A stretch of DNA of 64,000 nucleotides, taken from Psychroflexus torquis ATCC 700755 (lineage in GTDB: Bacteria; Bacteroidota; Bacteroidia; Flavobacteriales; Flavobacteriaceae). Position numbers and translations under genes: made by a program. The stretch spans positions 620,001 to 684,000 of the forward strand of contig NC_018721.1 in assembly GCF_000153485.2 (NCBI RefSeq), in the 5' to 3' direction. Below are positions 1-9,072 of the stretch, piece after piece. The notes under the pieces are model-generated. The model was not told the DNA's origin, ran no database searches, and saw only the letters and a list, made by a program, of their open reading frames with translations. Every line of letters starts with the position of its first letter. The first letter of the stretch is position 1.

Positions 1-461
1 TTAAAATCAAGAAGGCCCAAAGTTTTAAATGAAGGAGGGTAAACAATAGGCATGTCGTTGGTCGTTTGCATAGTAAGACCAAATATATTACTACCAGCAC
101 TCGTCCCTAAATAGGGAGCCCCAGCATCAATTGCAGTTCTCAAAACGTCCATCAATCCAAGTTCATGTAACTGCTTTACAAGTAAAAATGTATTTCCACC
201 TCCAACAAAAATAGCTTCAGCAGAAGCAATAGCTTTTTTTGGGTCTTTAAATTCATGCAAACCTCTTACATTTTTACCACATGGCTTTAAGCCCTTTTTA
301 GCCTTTTCAGTATAGTCATCGTGAGTAATGCCTCCAGACCTCGCAAAAGGTATAAATAAAATGTCTTCAACATCGGCAAAATGAGTCTCAAGAGTTGGTA
401 GTAAATACTCTAGATAAGAGCTGCCGTGAATAGTGGATGTACTTGCTATGATTGCTTGCAT
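1..461 (-). CDS. pepE: Peptidase E (alpha-aspartyl dipeptidase), 3' end cut by window
   Basis: This is a serine peptidase of family S51 that hydrolyses dipeptides with an N-terminal aspartate, in the cytoplasm. Translating the minus strand from the ATG at 461 gives 153 codons before the window edge. They begin MQAIIASTSTIHGSSYLEYL and contain FVGGGNTF and the nucleophile elbow GTSAGSN, both characteristic of PepE. The E. coli enzyme has about 229 residues, so roughly one third of the C-terminus, including part of the catalytic machinery, lies outside. There is no signal peptide. The family call is confident; only completeness is unknown. Confidence 0.9.
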   Translation of the reverse strand, partial: MQAIIASTSTIHGSSYLEYLLPTLETHFADVEDILFIPFARSGGITHDDYTEKAKKGLKPCGKNVRGLHEFKDPKKAIASAEAIFVGGGNTFLLVKQLHELGLMDVLRTAIDAGAPYLGTSAGSNIFGLTMQTTNDMPIVYPPSFKTLGLLDF

Positions 462-566
462 ATGCTTTCAACGAATAATGTGTGATAAACTGAGTTAACA
501 AAAAAATTAGTGTCAAAATTAAGATTGTGTATCTGATTTTTTAAGTAGATTGTGAAAAAATAACAC

Positions 567-1352
567 ATGAAATTAATCTTTACCAGCCTTTGTCTCGTTT
601 TCATACAAGTATTAACTGCACAAATTAGTGATCGCGTTTATGTTGCAGGAGAAATTATAGTTCCTATTGATGGCGAGGCCTCACAAATTGAAATCATCAA
701 TCAAAATACAGATAAAGGGACGGTTACCAATCAATACGGTCAATTTGGGATTTTGGTGAGACTAGGAGATCGCTTAAGATTTGAAGCCATTCAATACCAA
801 AATTTTACGGTGGTCATAGATAAGAATATCATCCAAAAAAAGAAGTTGACCATCAAAATCAATGATGAAATCAACACCTTGGACGAAGTGATCGTATCTC
901 CTTATGATCTGGAGGGAAATATTGAGGTGGACGCAAGGAAAGTAAATGCAACTTACTTTAAAGCACCTGGTGATGGTTCAGAATCAATTCTGAACGATTA
1001 TGATGGAACACGGCCGAATATAAGAACTCAAACTATAAATGAAAGTCTTAATACCGAACAACAGTTTATAAGAAATGGATTGAATATCGCTAATATTTTT
1101 AGAACAATTTTAGCATCAAAAGAGGTTACTATAGACCATAAGTTGCCAGAAAATGTTGATGTTATGGTGAGGAAGATGTATAAAGATTCCTTTTTTAAAG
1201 AAAATCTTAATATCGATGAAGATAAAATCAATCAGTTTATTTTCTATGTCGAAGATAAAGGCCTCACTAAAAACATGCTTAAAAAAGGGAATGAATTGGA
1301 CTTGATTGAGTTTTTGATTCAAAAGTCTAAAGAATTTAAATCGAAAGACTAA
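567..1352 (+). CDS. Secreted carboxypeptidase-like regulatory domain protein
   Basis: The protein has 261 residues. A Sec signal peptide (about residues 1-18, ending LTAQ) is followed by a beta-sandwich of the CarboxypepD_reg-like type (about 24-110), recognisable by VTNQYGQFGI and the closing LDEVIVSPYDLEGN. This domain usually sits at the N-terminus of TonB-dependent receptors, but no plug or barrel follows here. The remainder is a poorly conserved, charged helical region. The next gene is a diverged paralogue, so the two probably arose by duplication. Location is periplasm or outer-membrane face. The molecular function is unknown. Confidence 0.7.
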   Translation: MKLIFTSLCLVFIQVLTAQISDRVYVAGEIIVPIDGEASQIEIINQNTDKGTVTNQYGQFGILVRLGDRLRFEAIQYQNFTVVIDKNIIQKKKLTIKINDEINTLDEVIVSPYDLEGNIEVDARKVNATYFKAPGDGSESILNDYDGTRPNIRTQTINESLNTEQQFIRNGLNIANIFRTILASKEVTIDHKLPENVDVMVRKMYKDSFFKENLNIDEDKINQFIFYVEDKGLTKNMLKKGNELDLIEFLIQKSKEFKSKD

Positions 1353-1353
1353 T

Positions 1354-2097
1354 TTGAGAATCTACTTCTACCTCCTTTTAATCTTACCCTTAATTAGCTT
1401 TGGGCAGGAAAAATTTATAAAGGGTCAGATTTATGCAGATTCTTTGGACACTTATCAAATCAACATCATCAATATCACTCAAGAAATTGGGCAAGTGTCC
1501 ACTCCAGAGGGGAAATATAACATAAGAGCTAAAGTGGGCGATTCCATATTATTTACTTCTCTTCAACATAAAACCTACACCATAAATGTTGAAGATAGTA
1601 ATTTGAGAACTAACACTTCTATTTTTCTAGAAATGCAAATCAACGAATTAGAAGAAGTCACTATTTTACAATATGATCTTACAGGTAACCTAAGCAAAGA
1701 CATTAAACAAGTAGAGACTGACTTTATTGACCAGCGGCAGTTTGGTTTTAGAGTTCCTCGAAAATTAGCTAAAGTAGAACGAGAATTACGCGCTGCTCAA
1801 AGTAGCTCTTTAGATTTCCTCATTATGTCTCTCAATGGAGAAATGAAGAAAATAAAGCAACGCATAGAAATTGCAAATATTAAAACTGATAAAAATAGAC
1901 TCTTAAGAACTATTCCCTCTAGTCTGATAACTACTGACTTGAATATTCCTGAAATCTATGTAGAAGACTTTGCTTATTATTGTGCGGAGGATAAGCATAC
2001 CGTTTCCATCATGGATAAAGAAGATCCATTAGCCTTAATCGATGAATTGAAGCTAAAAGCAATTGCTTATATCTCTATTAAAAATTTAAAAGAATGA
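1354..2097 (+). CDS. Secreted carboxypeptidase-like regulatory domain protein, paralogue of upstream gene
   Basis: The 247-residue product resembles its neighbour: signal peptide ending SFGQ, one CarboxypepD_reg-like domain (about residues 20-105, with VSTPEGKYNI and ELEEVTILQYDLTGN), then a helical tail. The only start that keeps the signal peptide intact is TTG at 1354, one base after the upstream stop, so TTG initiation with translational coupling is likely. Its stop overlaps the next ATG (ATGA), giving a three-gene operon. No enzymatic motif is visible; an envelope role is inferred from the signal peptide alone. Confidence 0.65.
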   Translation: MRIYFYLLLILPLISFGQEKFIKGQIYADSLDTYQINIINITQEIGQVSTPEGKYNIRAKVGDSILFTSLQHKTYTINVEDSNLRTNTSIFLEMQINELEEVTILQYDLTGNLSKDIKQVETDFIDQRQFGFRVPRKLAKVERELRAAQSSSLDFLIMSLNGEMKKIKQRIEIANIKTDKNRLLRTIPSSLITTDLNIPEIYVEDFAYYCAEDKHTVSIMDKEDPLALIDELKLKAIAYISIKNLKE

Positions 2098-2588
2098 AAG
2101 TTTTATTGACTTTTTTTATTTGGCTTTCTATCTCAACAACTACAGACGTCCATGAATTCTATCTTAGCGTCACCGACATAAATTATGTTGCTGAAAAACA
2201 AAGTCTACAGATTATTTCTAGAGTGTTTACAGATGATTTTGAAGATGTTCTCAATAAACGATATCAAAAAGATTTTAAACTTATTCCCTCTTTAGAAGTC
2301 AAAGAAACTGAAGTCTTTATCGAAAAATATATTAAGGATAAATTTTTTATAGAGTCTGAGGGTAAAATTTTGTCCCTGAAGTATTTAGGAAAGAAATACG
2401 AAGATGACATGGTTTACTTATATATTGAAATTGGAAATATAGATGAGCTTAACTCAATAACTATTGAAAATTTAATTTTGACAGATTTGTTTGAGCAGCA
2501 AAAAAATATGATTCATTTCGAATCTGGAGAGTTTAAAAAAAGTTTTATTTTAGAAAAAAAGCTCTCAAAACGAACGATAACATTTTAA
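2094..2588 (+). CDS. DUF6702 family protein
   Basis: The protein has 164 residues with a weak N-terminal signal segment (MKVLLTFFIWLSIS), followed by HEFYLSVTDINY and a region containing SRVFTDDFEDVL. This pattern matches the Bacteroidota family DUF6702, whose members commonly precede M1 metallopeptidase genes. Its start overlaps the stop of the upstream gene by 4 bp, so it is translationally coupled, and an M1 peptidase follows after 36 bp. Function is unknown; a secreted or periplasmic accessory to the peptidase is an inference from neighbourhood only. Confidence 0.7.
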   Translation: MKVLLTFFIWLSISTTTDVHEFYLSVTDINYVAEKQSLQIISRVFTDDFEDVLNKRYQKDFKLIPSLEVKETEVFIEKYIKDKFFIESEGKILSLKYLGKKYEDDMVYLYIEIGNIDELNSITIENLILTDLFEQQKNMIHFESGEFKKSFILEKKLSKRTITF

Positions 2589-2624
2589 CCCTAATTTAAT
2601 TTAAGTCTAATAACACTGTACATT

Positions 2625-4952
2625 ATGAATAGAATTAAATATGCACCGCTCTTTTTGGCGGTTTTATCAATTACCTTTTCAGGCTTTTCTCAAGAAGAAA
2701 AAGTTGAAGAAAAACAAGAAGGACATACCAACCAGAATAAGTTCAGACAACTCTACGATGAATTTGCAACGCCAAATGTCTACAGAACTGCATCTGGTGC
2801 TCCAGGTCATCAGTATTATCAAAATACTGCAGATTATGAGATGGACATTACCTTAGATGATGAGAATACCATGCTCTACGGAAAGGAAACCATTACTTAT
2901 ACCAACAATTCTCCCGATGCCTTAGGCTATTTATGGGTTATGCTAGACCAAAATATCAGAGCTAAAGATAGTCCAGCCAAAGAGAAAAACAGCAGTGAAT
3001 TTGCTCCAATAACTCCTGCACCAAGCTTTGTAAACTCTCACATGAAAGCAGAATTTGATGGTGGATTTAACATCAAAAGAGTTCATAAGGATGGCCAACC
3101 TCTCCCTCATACCATTAATTACACGATGATGAGAGTAGAAATGCCAGAACCACTTCTACCAGGTAAATCTTTTGAATTTTCAATAGAGTGGGATTATTTA
3201 ATTAATAACCACACGACAAACAGAGGGCGTTCTGGATATGAATATTTTGAAGAAGACGATAACAGAGCTTATGTTATTGCTCAATTTTTTCCAAGAATGG
3301 CCGTTTATAATGACAAAGAAGGATGGCAAAACTACCAATTTTGGGGAAGCGGAGAATTCGCTTTACCATTTGGTAATTATGAAGTGAATATAACTGTTCC
3401 AGAAGATCACATATTGGATGGTACAGGAAAACTTCAGAATAGAAAAGAAGTATTTAGCAAAACAATGCTCGATCGATATGAACAAGCAAAGACCTCTTTC
3501 GACAAACCTGTTGTTATTGTTACAGAAGAAGAAGCCGTTGCTAACGAAAAAATGAATGCCACTGAAACTAAAACTTGGGAGTTTAAAGCTGAAATGGTAA
3601 GAGACTTTGGTTTTGCTACCTCAAGAAAATTTATTTGGGACATGATGGCTGTTAAGGTCGGCGATAGAGATGTTATGGCTGTTTCCCTTTATCCTAAAGA
3701 AGGTAATCCCTTATGGGAAGATTGGTCGACCCTTGCAGTAGCTAGTACTTTAGAAACTTATAGCAGTTATACGTTTAATTATCCTTACCACAAAGCAATT
3801 TCTGTTCATGCAAAAAGCCAAGGGATGGAATATCCAATGATTTGTTGGAATTATGGGAGACCAGATGAAAACGGGTTTATCTCAGATCGTACTAAATTTG
3901 GAATGGTTAGCGTAATTATCCATGAAATTGGACACAACTTTTTTCCTATGATCGTCAACAGTGACGAAAGACAATGGGGATGGATGGATGAAGGTATTAA
4001 CACCTTTATGCAGTATTTATCTGAGCAAGAATTTGCAAAAACTTACCCTGCTATATTATCTGGAAACGAAGAAACCTATGAAAAATACCCCTCTAGACGA
4101 GGTGAGCCTTCTAAAATGGTTAATTACATGAAAGGAAATCAAGAGTATATCTCTCCAATCATGACCAATCCAGAACAAGTGTACCAATTAGGAAATAATG
4201 CTTACGGAAAACCAGCAACAGCGCTTAATATTTTAAGAGAGACCGTTATGGGTCATGAGCTTTTCGATTATTCTTTCAAAACTTTTGCCCAACGTTGGAT
4301 GTTTAAACACCCTACTCCAGAGGATTTTTTCAGGACAATGGAAGATGCCTCTGCCGTTGACTTAGATTGGTATTGGAGAGGATGGTTTTATACTACAGAT
4401 TATGTGGATATTGGCATCAAGGATGTTAAAAACTACTTTATCTCAAGTAATCCTACCACTGAAGGTAAAGCTTTACTTAGTAGATATGGTATAGATGATC
4501 CAGCAAAAGATCCAAGATCTAAAGACGCAGTTTATCTATTGACAGAGGATAGTGAAGATTTTGAAGCAGCTATGAAAAATGGTGATCCTTTAGATCAAGC
4601 TCCAAAATTAAGAGAATACCTTATGGATAACTTCACTCAACAAGAGATTGATGTGATGAAGCAGCCAAAGCATATTTATGAAGTGACTTTCAATAAACCA
4701 GGAGGTTTAGTGATGCCGATTATTGTAGAATTTCAATATGCCGATGGAACTTCAGAGGTTATCGAATATCCAGTACAAGTCTGGAGAAAAAACGATTCTG
4801 AAGTGAAAAAGGCTATCTTTTCTGAAAAGGAAATCGTAAAAATGATTGTTGACCCTAAGGCAGAAACTGCCGATGTAGATACGGCTAATAATGTATGGCC
4901 GAGAGAAAATACAAGTAGCGAATTTGAATCCTTTAAAGAAGGAAAGGAATAA
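2625..4952 (+). CDS. M1 family zinc metallopeptidase (aminopeptidase), secreted
   Basis: The gene encodes a 775-residue gluzincin. A signal peptide (about 1-22, ending GFSQ) is followed by the M1 N-terminal beta domain and the catalytic domain. The zinc site HEIGH at about residues 433-437 is followed by the third ligand E456 in WMDEGIN, exactly the HExxH-x18-E spacing of family M1. The product should remove N-terminal residues from peptides in the periplasm. It differs from cytosolic PepN by the signal peptide and the extended C-terminus. A large bidirectional terminator immediately follows the stop. Confidence 0.88.
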   Translation: MNRIKYAPLFLAVLSITFSGFSQEEKVEEKQEGHTNQNKFRQLYDEFATPNVYRTASGAPGHQYYQNTADYEMDITLDDENTMLYGKETITYTNNSPDALGYLWVMLDQNIRAKDSPAKEKNSSEFAPITPAPSFVNSHMKAEFDGGFNIKRVHKDGQPLPHTINYTMMRVEMPEPLLPGKSFEFSIEWDYLINNHTTNRGRSGYEYFEEDDNRAYVIAQFFPRMAVYNDKEGWQNYQFWGSGEFALPFGNYEVNITVPEDHILDGTGKLQNRKEVFSKTMLDRYEQAKTSFDKPVVIVTEEEAVANEKMNATETKTWEFKAEMVRDFGFATSRKFIWDMMAVKVGDRDVMAVSLYPKEGNPLWEDWSTLAVASTLETYSSYTFNYPYHKAISVHAKSQGMEYPMICWNYGRPDENGFISDRTKFGMVSVIIHEIGHNFFPMIVNSDERQWGWMDEGINTFMQYLSEQEFAKTYPAILSGNEETYEKYPSRRGEPSKMVNYMKGNQEYISPIMTNPEQVYQLGNNAYGKPATALNILRETVMGHELFDYSFKTFAQRWMFKHPTPEDFFRTMEDASAVDLDWYWRGWFYTTDYVDIGIKDVKNYFISSNPTTEGKALLSRYGIDDPAKDPRSKDAVYLLTEDSEDFEAAMKNGDPLDQAPKLREYLMDNFTQQEIDVMKQPKHIYEVTFNKPGGLVMPIIVEFQYADGTSEVIEYPVQVWRKNDSEVKKAIFSEKEIVKMIVDPKAETADVDTANNVWPRENTSSEFESFKEGKE

Positions 4953-4956
4953 AAGA

Positions 4957-5018
4957 GAAATTTATCAAATAAAAAATGTCGATGAAAATTCATCGGCGTT
5001 TTTTATTTGATAAATTTC
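4957..5018. terminator. Bidirectional terminator between convergent genes
   Basis: A long interrupted inverted repeat runs from GAAATTTATCAAAT to its complement at 5005-5018. Its core is a GTCGATGA/TCATCGGC stem around an AAAT loop, flanked by an A-run on one side and a T-run on the other. It serves the M1 peptidase on the plus strand and the lipid kinase on the minus strand, and overlaps the last codons of the latter. Confidence 0.85.
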
Positions 5019-5872
5019 AAAGCTTTTGGTAAAACATCAATTTGAATCTTATCGAATTGATCAATGATTTCACCATCAATTTGAAGCAAATTGGGCTTAT
5101 GAAGTTTTATTTGCGCTGACTTGGCTTGAATGGTTTCAAAATTTTGAATTTCATAGTCCTCATCAAATTTCGAATAAGTGGCTTTAATAAGGTCTGAAAA
5201 GTCAACTGCTTTTACGATCACTAATTCGAACAAACCATCATTCATCTTACCAATAGTATTCAATGGAATGCCAGTCCCGAACTTTCTTCCATTGCAGATG
5301 GCTAGCATGACTCCTTTTCGTTCATAGGTATTTTCTTCAGTTTCAATTTCAAATTCAAAACCCTTAAGGTTTATAAATTCAGACCAAAAATGCTTAGCGT
5401 AGGTTAAGAGACCACGACTTTTATCTTTTTCATAATTCCCAACCAAATTTGCATTTGCACCAAGGTCACCAAGATGAAGCAGCAAATGCTTTTGATTCAA
5501 TAAGAGCAAATCCACTTCAAAATAATTCTCTGAAGCTAGATAGTTTTCGAAGAGCTGCTTAGGAGAGTCGATTAAGTCAAATTCTTCAGCCATTCCATTA
5601 GCTGAGCCCATAGGTATATAGCCAATTAGAGAACCTTCCAGCTTAAAAATATCCAAAAACATATTTAAAGTTCCATCTCCTCCAACGACAATTACTTTAT
5701 GAGGGCTTTTAGTCTTAATTAACTGCTCTACTTCCTTAAAATCATCTTTCCCAGTTGTTTTATAAACATGACTGTCAAGTTTGTGTTCAGACATTATTTG
5801 ACCAGCAAATTTTAAAAAGTTCGACTTATTTTTATCCCCAGAGATAGGGTTAACGATTAATAAAACATCCAT
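5003..5872 (-). CDS. Diacylglycerol kinase-family lipid kinase
   Basis: The 289-residue protein belongs to the DAGK catalytic family (DgkB/YegS-like). The N-terminal nucleotide-binding fold begins MDVLLIVNPISG, and the glycine-rich motif VVGGDGTLN lies at about residues 62-70, followed by GYIPMGSANGMA. The C-terminal beta-sandwich contains DGLFELVIV and an IDGE motif near the end. It should phosphorylate diacylglycerol or a related lipid with ATP at the inner membrane. It lies 2 bp downstream of an App1-like phosphatase gene on the same strand, so the two are probably cotranscribed. Exact substrate cannot be read from the sequence. Confidence 0.85.
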   Translation of the reverse strand: MDVLLIVNPISGDKNKSNFLKFAGQIMSEHKLDSHVYKTTGKDDFKEVEQLIKTKSPHKVIVVGGDGTLNMFLDIFKLEGSLIGYIPMGSANGMAEEFDLIDSPKQLFENYLASENYFEVDLLLLNQKHLLLHLGDLGANANLVGNYEKDKSRGLLTYAKHFWSEFINLKGFEFEIETEENTYERKGVMLAICNGRKFGTGIPLNTIGKMNDGLFELVIVKAVDFSDLIKATYSKFDEDYEIQNFETIQAKSAQIKLHKPNLLQIDGEIIDQFDKIQIDVLPKALKFIK

Positions 5873-5874
5873 GT

Positions 5875-6804
5875 TTACAAATTGAGTAATTGCTTAAGGC
5901 TTTCGATTTCAAGATCTATATCATCCTCATCTTGAAAGTAAGTACAAGGTATTCCTGTTTGCTTTAAAGCTTCCCATTTTTTGGTCTGAATCTCATCTAT
6001 GGAAAAGCCGGTTTGTCTTATATAAACCTTTGAAATCTGAGGCCTAAATGTATGGACAACTTGAGTATAAATATCGATATCCTTTTGGGTATCATCTCCT
6101 ATTAATATAAAGCTCTTATCGGGTAAATTGGTGAGCAACTGATGTAGAAATCGAAGTTTATGATTTCCTTTTTTAGGCTTAAATAAAGATTTAAATTTTA
6201 GATAGGGGGTCAAAAATAAAGCACCATTTGGAATTTCATTGAATCTGAAAATCGAGGTAATCAATCCAAATAAGTTACTCTCACTTTTAGAAAGGTAGAA
6301 TATCCTGAGTTGGTTCTCATCAAGAAAATCTAAAAGAGAATTACTGAATAAGACTTTTTTTCTTCGCTTGGGTCTCTTAAAAAGAAGGGTATAGATTCGT
6401 TTAAGTACAGAGGCAGTGTGAGAATGTATCACGGTATCATCAATATCAGAAACCACCTCGATGGGTGTTTCTAGATTTTTAAAATACACAGGATGAAACT
6501 GATGAATAGCTAGCTCATTATGGGTGTGGTCGTATAGTCTAAAATCTTTCAAATTTTTGACAGGAAGTATTTCAAAAAAATAGCCTCGCTTTGAGGTCAT
6601 AATTTCAAAAGATTTCGACTCCATTTCAAGAGTGATGAGTTTGGTTTTATAAGGCTTTTTTTGATATGATGTTATGACATTCCAAAAATTCCTCAAAATG
6701 GATTTAGGCTGTTTATCAATAGAGGTTTTATGCTTTAAAACAGTACCTGTTACAAGCAAGTTGTCTTTCATTTCAACAATAGTAAGGTGCCAGATAAATG
6801 CCAT
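5875..6804 (-). CDS. App1-family (DUF2183) phosphatidate phosphatase-like protein
   Basis: The 309-residue protein carries the HAD-type catalytic signature DIDDTVIHSH at about residues 120-129, followed by KRPKRRKKVLFSN and a later acidic motif LIGDDTQKDIDIY. This is the arrangement of the DUF2183/App1 domain, whose yeast founder dephosphorylates phosphatidate to diacylglycerol. No signal peptide is evident, so it probably acts at the cytoplasmic face. It lies 1 bp after the transporter gene and 2 bp before the lipid kinase, so an operon with opposing lipid kinase and phosphatase activities is likely. Confidence 0.8.
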   Translation of the reverse strand: MAFIWHLTIVEMKDNLLVTGTVLKHKTSIDKQPKSILRNFWNVITSYQKKPYKTKLITLEMESKSFEIMTSKRGYFFEILPVKNLKDFRLYDHTHNELAIHQFHPVYFKNLETPIEVVSDIDDTVIHSHTASVLKRIYTLLFKRPKRRKKVLFSNSLLDFLDENQLRIFYLSKSESNLFGLITSIFRFNEIPNGALFLTPYLKFKSLFKPKKGNHKLRFLHQLLTNLPDKSFILIGDDTQKDIDIYTQVVHTFRPQISKVYIRQTGFSIDEIQTKKWEALKQTGIPCTYFQDEDDIDLEIESLKQLLNL

Positions 6805-6805
6805 C

Positions 6806-8140
6806 TTATACCTTTTTAGTTTGAACTTTCAATCTAAAGAGAAGAAAAATCCCTCCTATAAAAAACAAAATTAAAAAAAGTATAGCATTTCTTATACTTC
6901 CTGTAATTTGAGCTATAAACCCGTACAAAAACATTCCTATCACTATGCCTACTTTTTCAGTCACTTCATAAAAACTAAAAAAGGAAGCGGTATCTTTTTC
7001 ATCATCTGGGATATACTTCGAGAAAGTAGATCTCGATAAAGATTGAATGGCCCCCATCACCAAGCCAACAAAAAAGGCAGTAATATAAAACTGCATAGGC
7101 TGAGTAATAAAGAACGCATAGACACAAATCCCTATCCAAATGGTATTAATCCAAATCAGTAGGTTGATGTTTCCGTAGGATTCAGCAAGCCGAGAGGCGG
7201 CGTTAGCGCCCACTATAGCCACTAACTGGATTAGGAGTATACTCACAATGAGACCTGTGGTAGATTCTCCTTTTGGCCATTGGATTTCTCCAACGCCAAA
7301 GTAGGTGGCGATCAACATTATAGTTTGCACGGCGGTACTGTAGACAAAGAAGGCCTTCAAGTAAGATCCCATCGCGTAAGAAGTCTTGATTTTAGTGTAC
7401 GTGGTTTTTAATTCTCGGAAGCCATTCAGCAGTAAATCTTTTGTTTTAATCTTCCCCTTACGATTGCCTTTTGGCAAATAAGCATAGGTATATTGACTGA
7501 AAACAATCCACCAAACACCTGTCAAAATAAATGAAATTCGGGTAGGAAGCGATTCGCTAACGAATCCAAAGCTACTATGAAATAAAATTAGAATTAAACA
7601 GCAAACCAGAAGGATAACGCTACCCATATACCCTAAAGTATAGCCTTTTGCTGAAACTCTATCTTGCTGGTCCTTAAGAGCGATATCCGGCAAGTAAGAA
7701 TTGTAAAACACTATGCTTCCCCAAAACCCTATGAGTCCAAAAAAGTAACATAAAAGCCCAAACCATAGGTTTTCTAGAGAAAACCAAAATAATCCTATAC
7801 AAGAAATAGCTCCTAGGTAATTGAAGAATTTCATGAAGTTTTTCTTATTCCCCATATAATCTGAAATCCCCCCCAGGAGTGGGCTTATAATAGAGATCAC
7901 AACAAAAGCTAAAGCCGTTACATAACTTATCAGGGCATCATTATTAAAATCGAAACCAAGAAAGTTGACGGTATCTTTAATCACAAGACCATCATCATCT
8001 TTTAGGATAGTGAGCGCCCCGTAATAAATTGGAAAAATAGCTGAGCTAACCACAAGAGGGTAAACTGAATTTGCCCAATCATAAAACGCCCAGGCGTTAA
8101 TTAGTTTCTTATGGCCTTTAGGAAATGTTTTCTGTTCCAA
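6806..8140 (-). CDS. MFS transporter, UMF1/Atg22 family
   Basis: The 444-residue polytopic membrane protein has about twelve hydrophobic segments. It opens with the UMF1 signature AWAFYDWANSVYPLVVSS and has a loop ISPLLGGISDYMGNKKNFMK, typical of the Atg22-like branch of the major facilitator superfamily. Yeast Atg22 exports amino acids from the vacuole, but bacterial substrates are not established. It heads a minus-strand group with the App1-like phosphatase and the lipid kinase. The M48 gene upstream ends 3 bp before it, so all four may be read together. Confidence 0.85.
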   Translation of the reverse strand: MEQKTFPKGHKKLINAWAFYDWANSVYPLVVSSAIFPIYYGALTILKDDDGLVIKDTVNFLGFDFNNDALISYVTALAFVVISIISPLLGGISDYMGNKKNFMKFFNYLGAISCIGLFWFSLENLWFGLLCYFFGLIGFWGSIVFYNSYLPDIALKDQQDRVSAKGYTLGYMGSVILLVCCLILILFHSSFGFVSESLPTRISFILTGVWWIVFSQYTYAYLPKGNRKGKIKTKDLLLNGFRELKTTYTKIKTSYAMGSYLKAFFVYSTAVQTIMLIATYFGVGEIQWPKGESTTGLIVSILLIQLVAIVGANAASRLAESYGNINLLIWINTIWIGICVYAFFITQPMQFYITAFFVGLVMGAIQSLSRSTFSKYIPDDEKDTASFFSFYEVTEKVGIVIGMFLYGFIAQITGSIRNAILFLILFFIGGIFLLFRLKVQTKKV

Positions 8141-8143
8141 GAT

Positions 8144-8968
8144 TTAGTTTTGAAATGAAGTCACACCAAACTTTGCTGCTTCTGCTTTAGCTTCAGCAGA
8201 CCAATTTTGAAGATTGCTGATTCGTTCATCGTTAGACGGGTGTGTGCTCAAAAATTGAGGTGGACCCGCTCCTCCAGAAGATTCTTTCATTCGTTTCCAT
8301 AATTTTGCTGCTTCATCTGGGTTATAACCAGCAATGGCCATCAATTTTATCCCAATCTTATCGGCTTCGGTTTCGTGATTTCTACTGAAAGGTAGCATGA
8401 TCCCAATTTGAGAGCCAATACCATATGCAGAAGTAAACAACTCCTGGGTTTGCTGATCTTGATTACCTAGAGCGATTGTTCCAACCGCACCTACTGTTTG
8501 TTGAATTTGACCAGCACTCATACGCTGTTGACCATGATTGGCTAAAGCGTGAGCTACTTCATGCCCCATAATAGCCGCAACTCCAGCTTCATTTTCAGCA
8601 ATTGGTAAAATTCCTGTATAAAAAGCGATTTTACCTCCAGGCATAGCCCATGCATTCACTTGATCATCGTCTATAAGGTTAAATTCCCATTTGTAATCAT
8701 CTGTATAGTTTGGATATCCATTTTCTATTAACCAACGCTCAGAGGCATTGGCTATTTTTAATCCTACACGCTGGATCATTTGAGCTTGATCTCCTTCTTT
8801 TATGACTTTACTTTCTTCCAAAACTTGATTGTATTGCTGGAAAGACATTGGTATAATTTGCGAATTAGGAACCAGTGCTAACGTGCTCTTGCCCGTAAAT
8901 GGATTTTGACCACAACCAAAAATAAATAGGATCAATAAAAAGCTGGTACAGAATTTGAACTTAGACAT
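8144..8968 (-). CDS. M48 family metallopeptidase, lipoprotein
   Basis: A 274-residue LoiP/BepA-like peptidase. A lipoprotein signal ends in the lipobox IFGC, so the mature protein is probably anchored in the periplasm. The zinc motif HEVAH is at about residues 136-140 and the third ligand lies in NHETEADKIG. Family members degrade or assist folding of outer-membrane proteins. An in-frame ATG exists six codons upstream (8986), but it falls on a TAnnTTTG promoter element, so MSKFKF at 8968 is preferred. It divides from the msrB gene by a short divergent promoter region. Confidence 0.88.
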   Translation of the reverse strand: MSKFKFCTSFLLILFIFGCGQNPFTGKSTLALVPNSQIIPMSFQQYNQVLEESKVIKEGDQAQMIQRVGLKIANASERWLIENGYPNYTDDYKWEFNLIDDDQVNAWAMPGGKIAFYTGILPIAENEAGVAAIMGHEVAHALANHGQQRMSAGQIQQTVGAVGTIALGNQDQQTQELFTSAYGIGSQIGIMLPFSRNHETEADKIGIKLMAIAGYNPDEAAKLWKRMKESSGGAGPPQFLSTHPSNDERISNLQNWSAEAKAEAAKFGVTSFQN

Positions 8969-8984
8969 AGTATTAATTTTTATC

Positions 8985-8992
8985 AAAACTAA
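8985..8992 (-). promoter_or_regulatory. Probable -7 promoter element of M48 gene
   Basis: The minus strand reads TAGTTTTG, a full match to the Bacteroidota -7 consensus TAnnTTTG, 16 bp upstream of the preferred start at 8968. No TTG is found at the ideal -33 distance, so the assignment is moderate. Confidence 0.45.
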
Positions 8993-9072
8993 TCATAAAA
9001 TTGAATTTCTAATGTGATTGATTTGTGAAAGTTGATGGATGTTGTCTTAGAAGTTTTAATTTTAAAAAAAAT

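Noticed and set aside
4733-4993. Antisense frame over the end of the M1 peptidase
   Set aside because: It is an overlap shadow without a recognisable family and crosses the bidirectional terminator.
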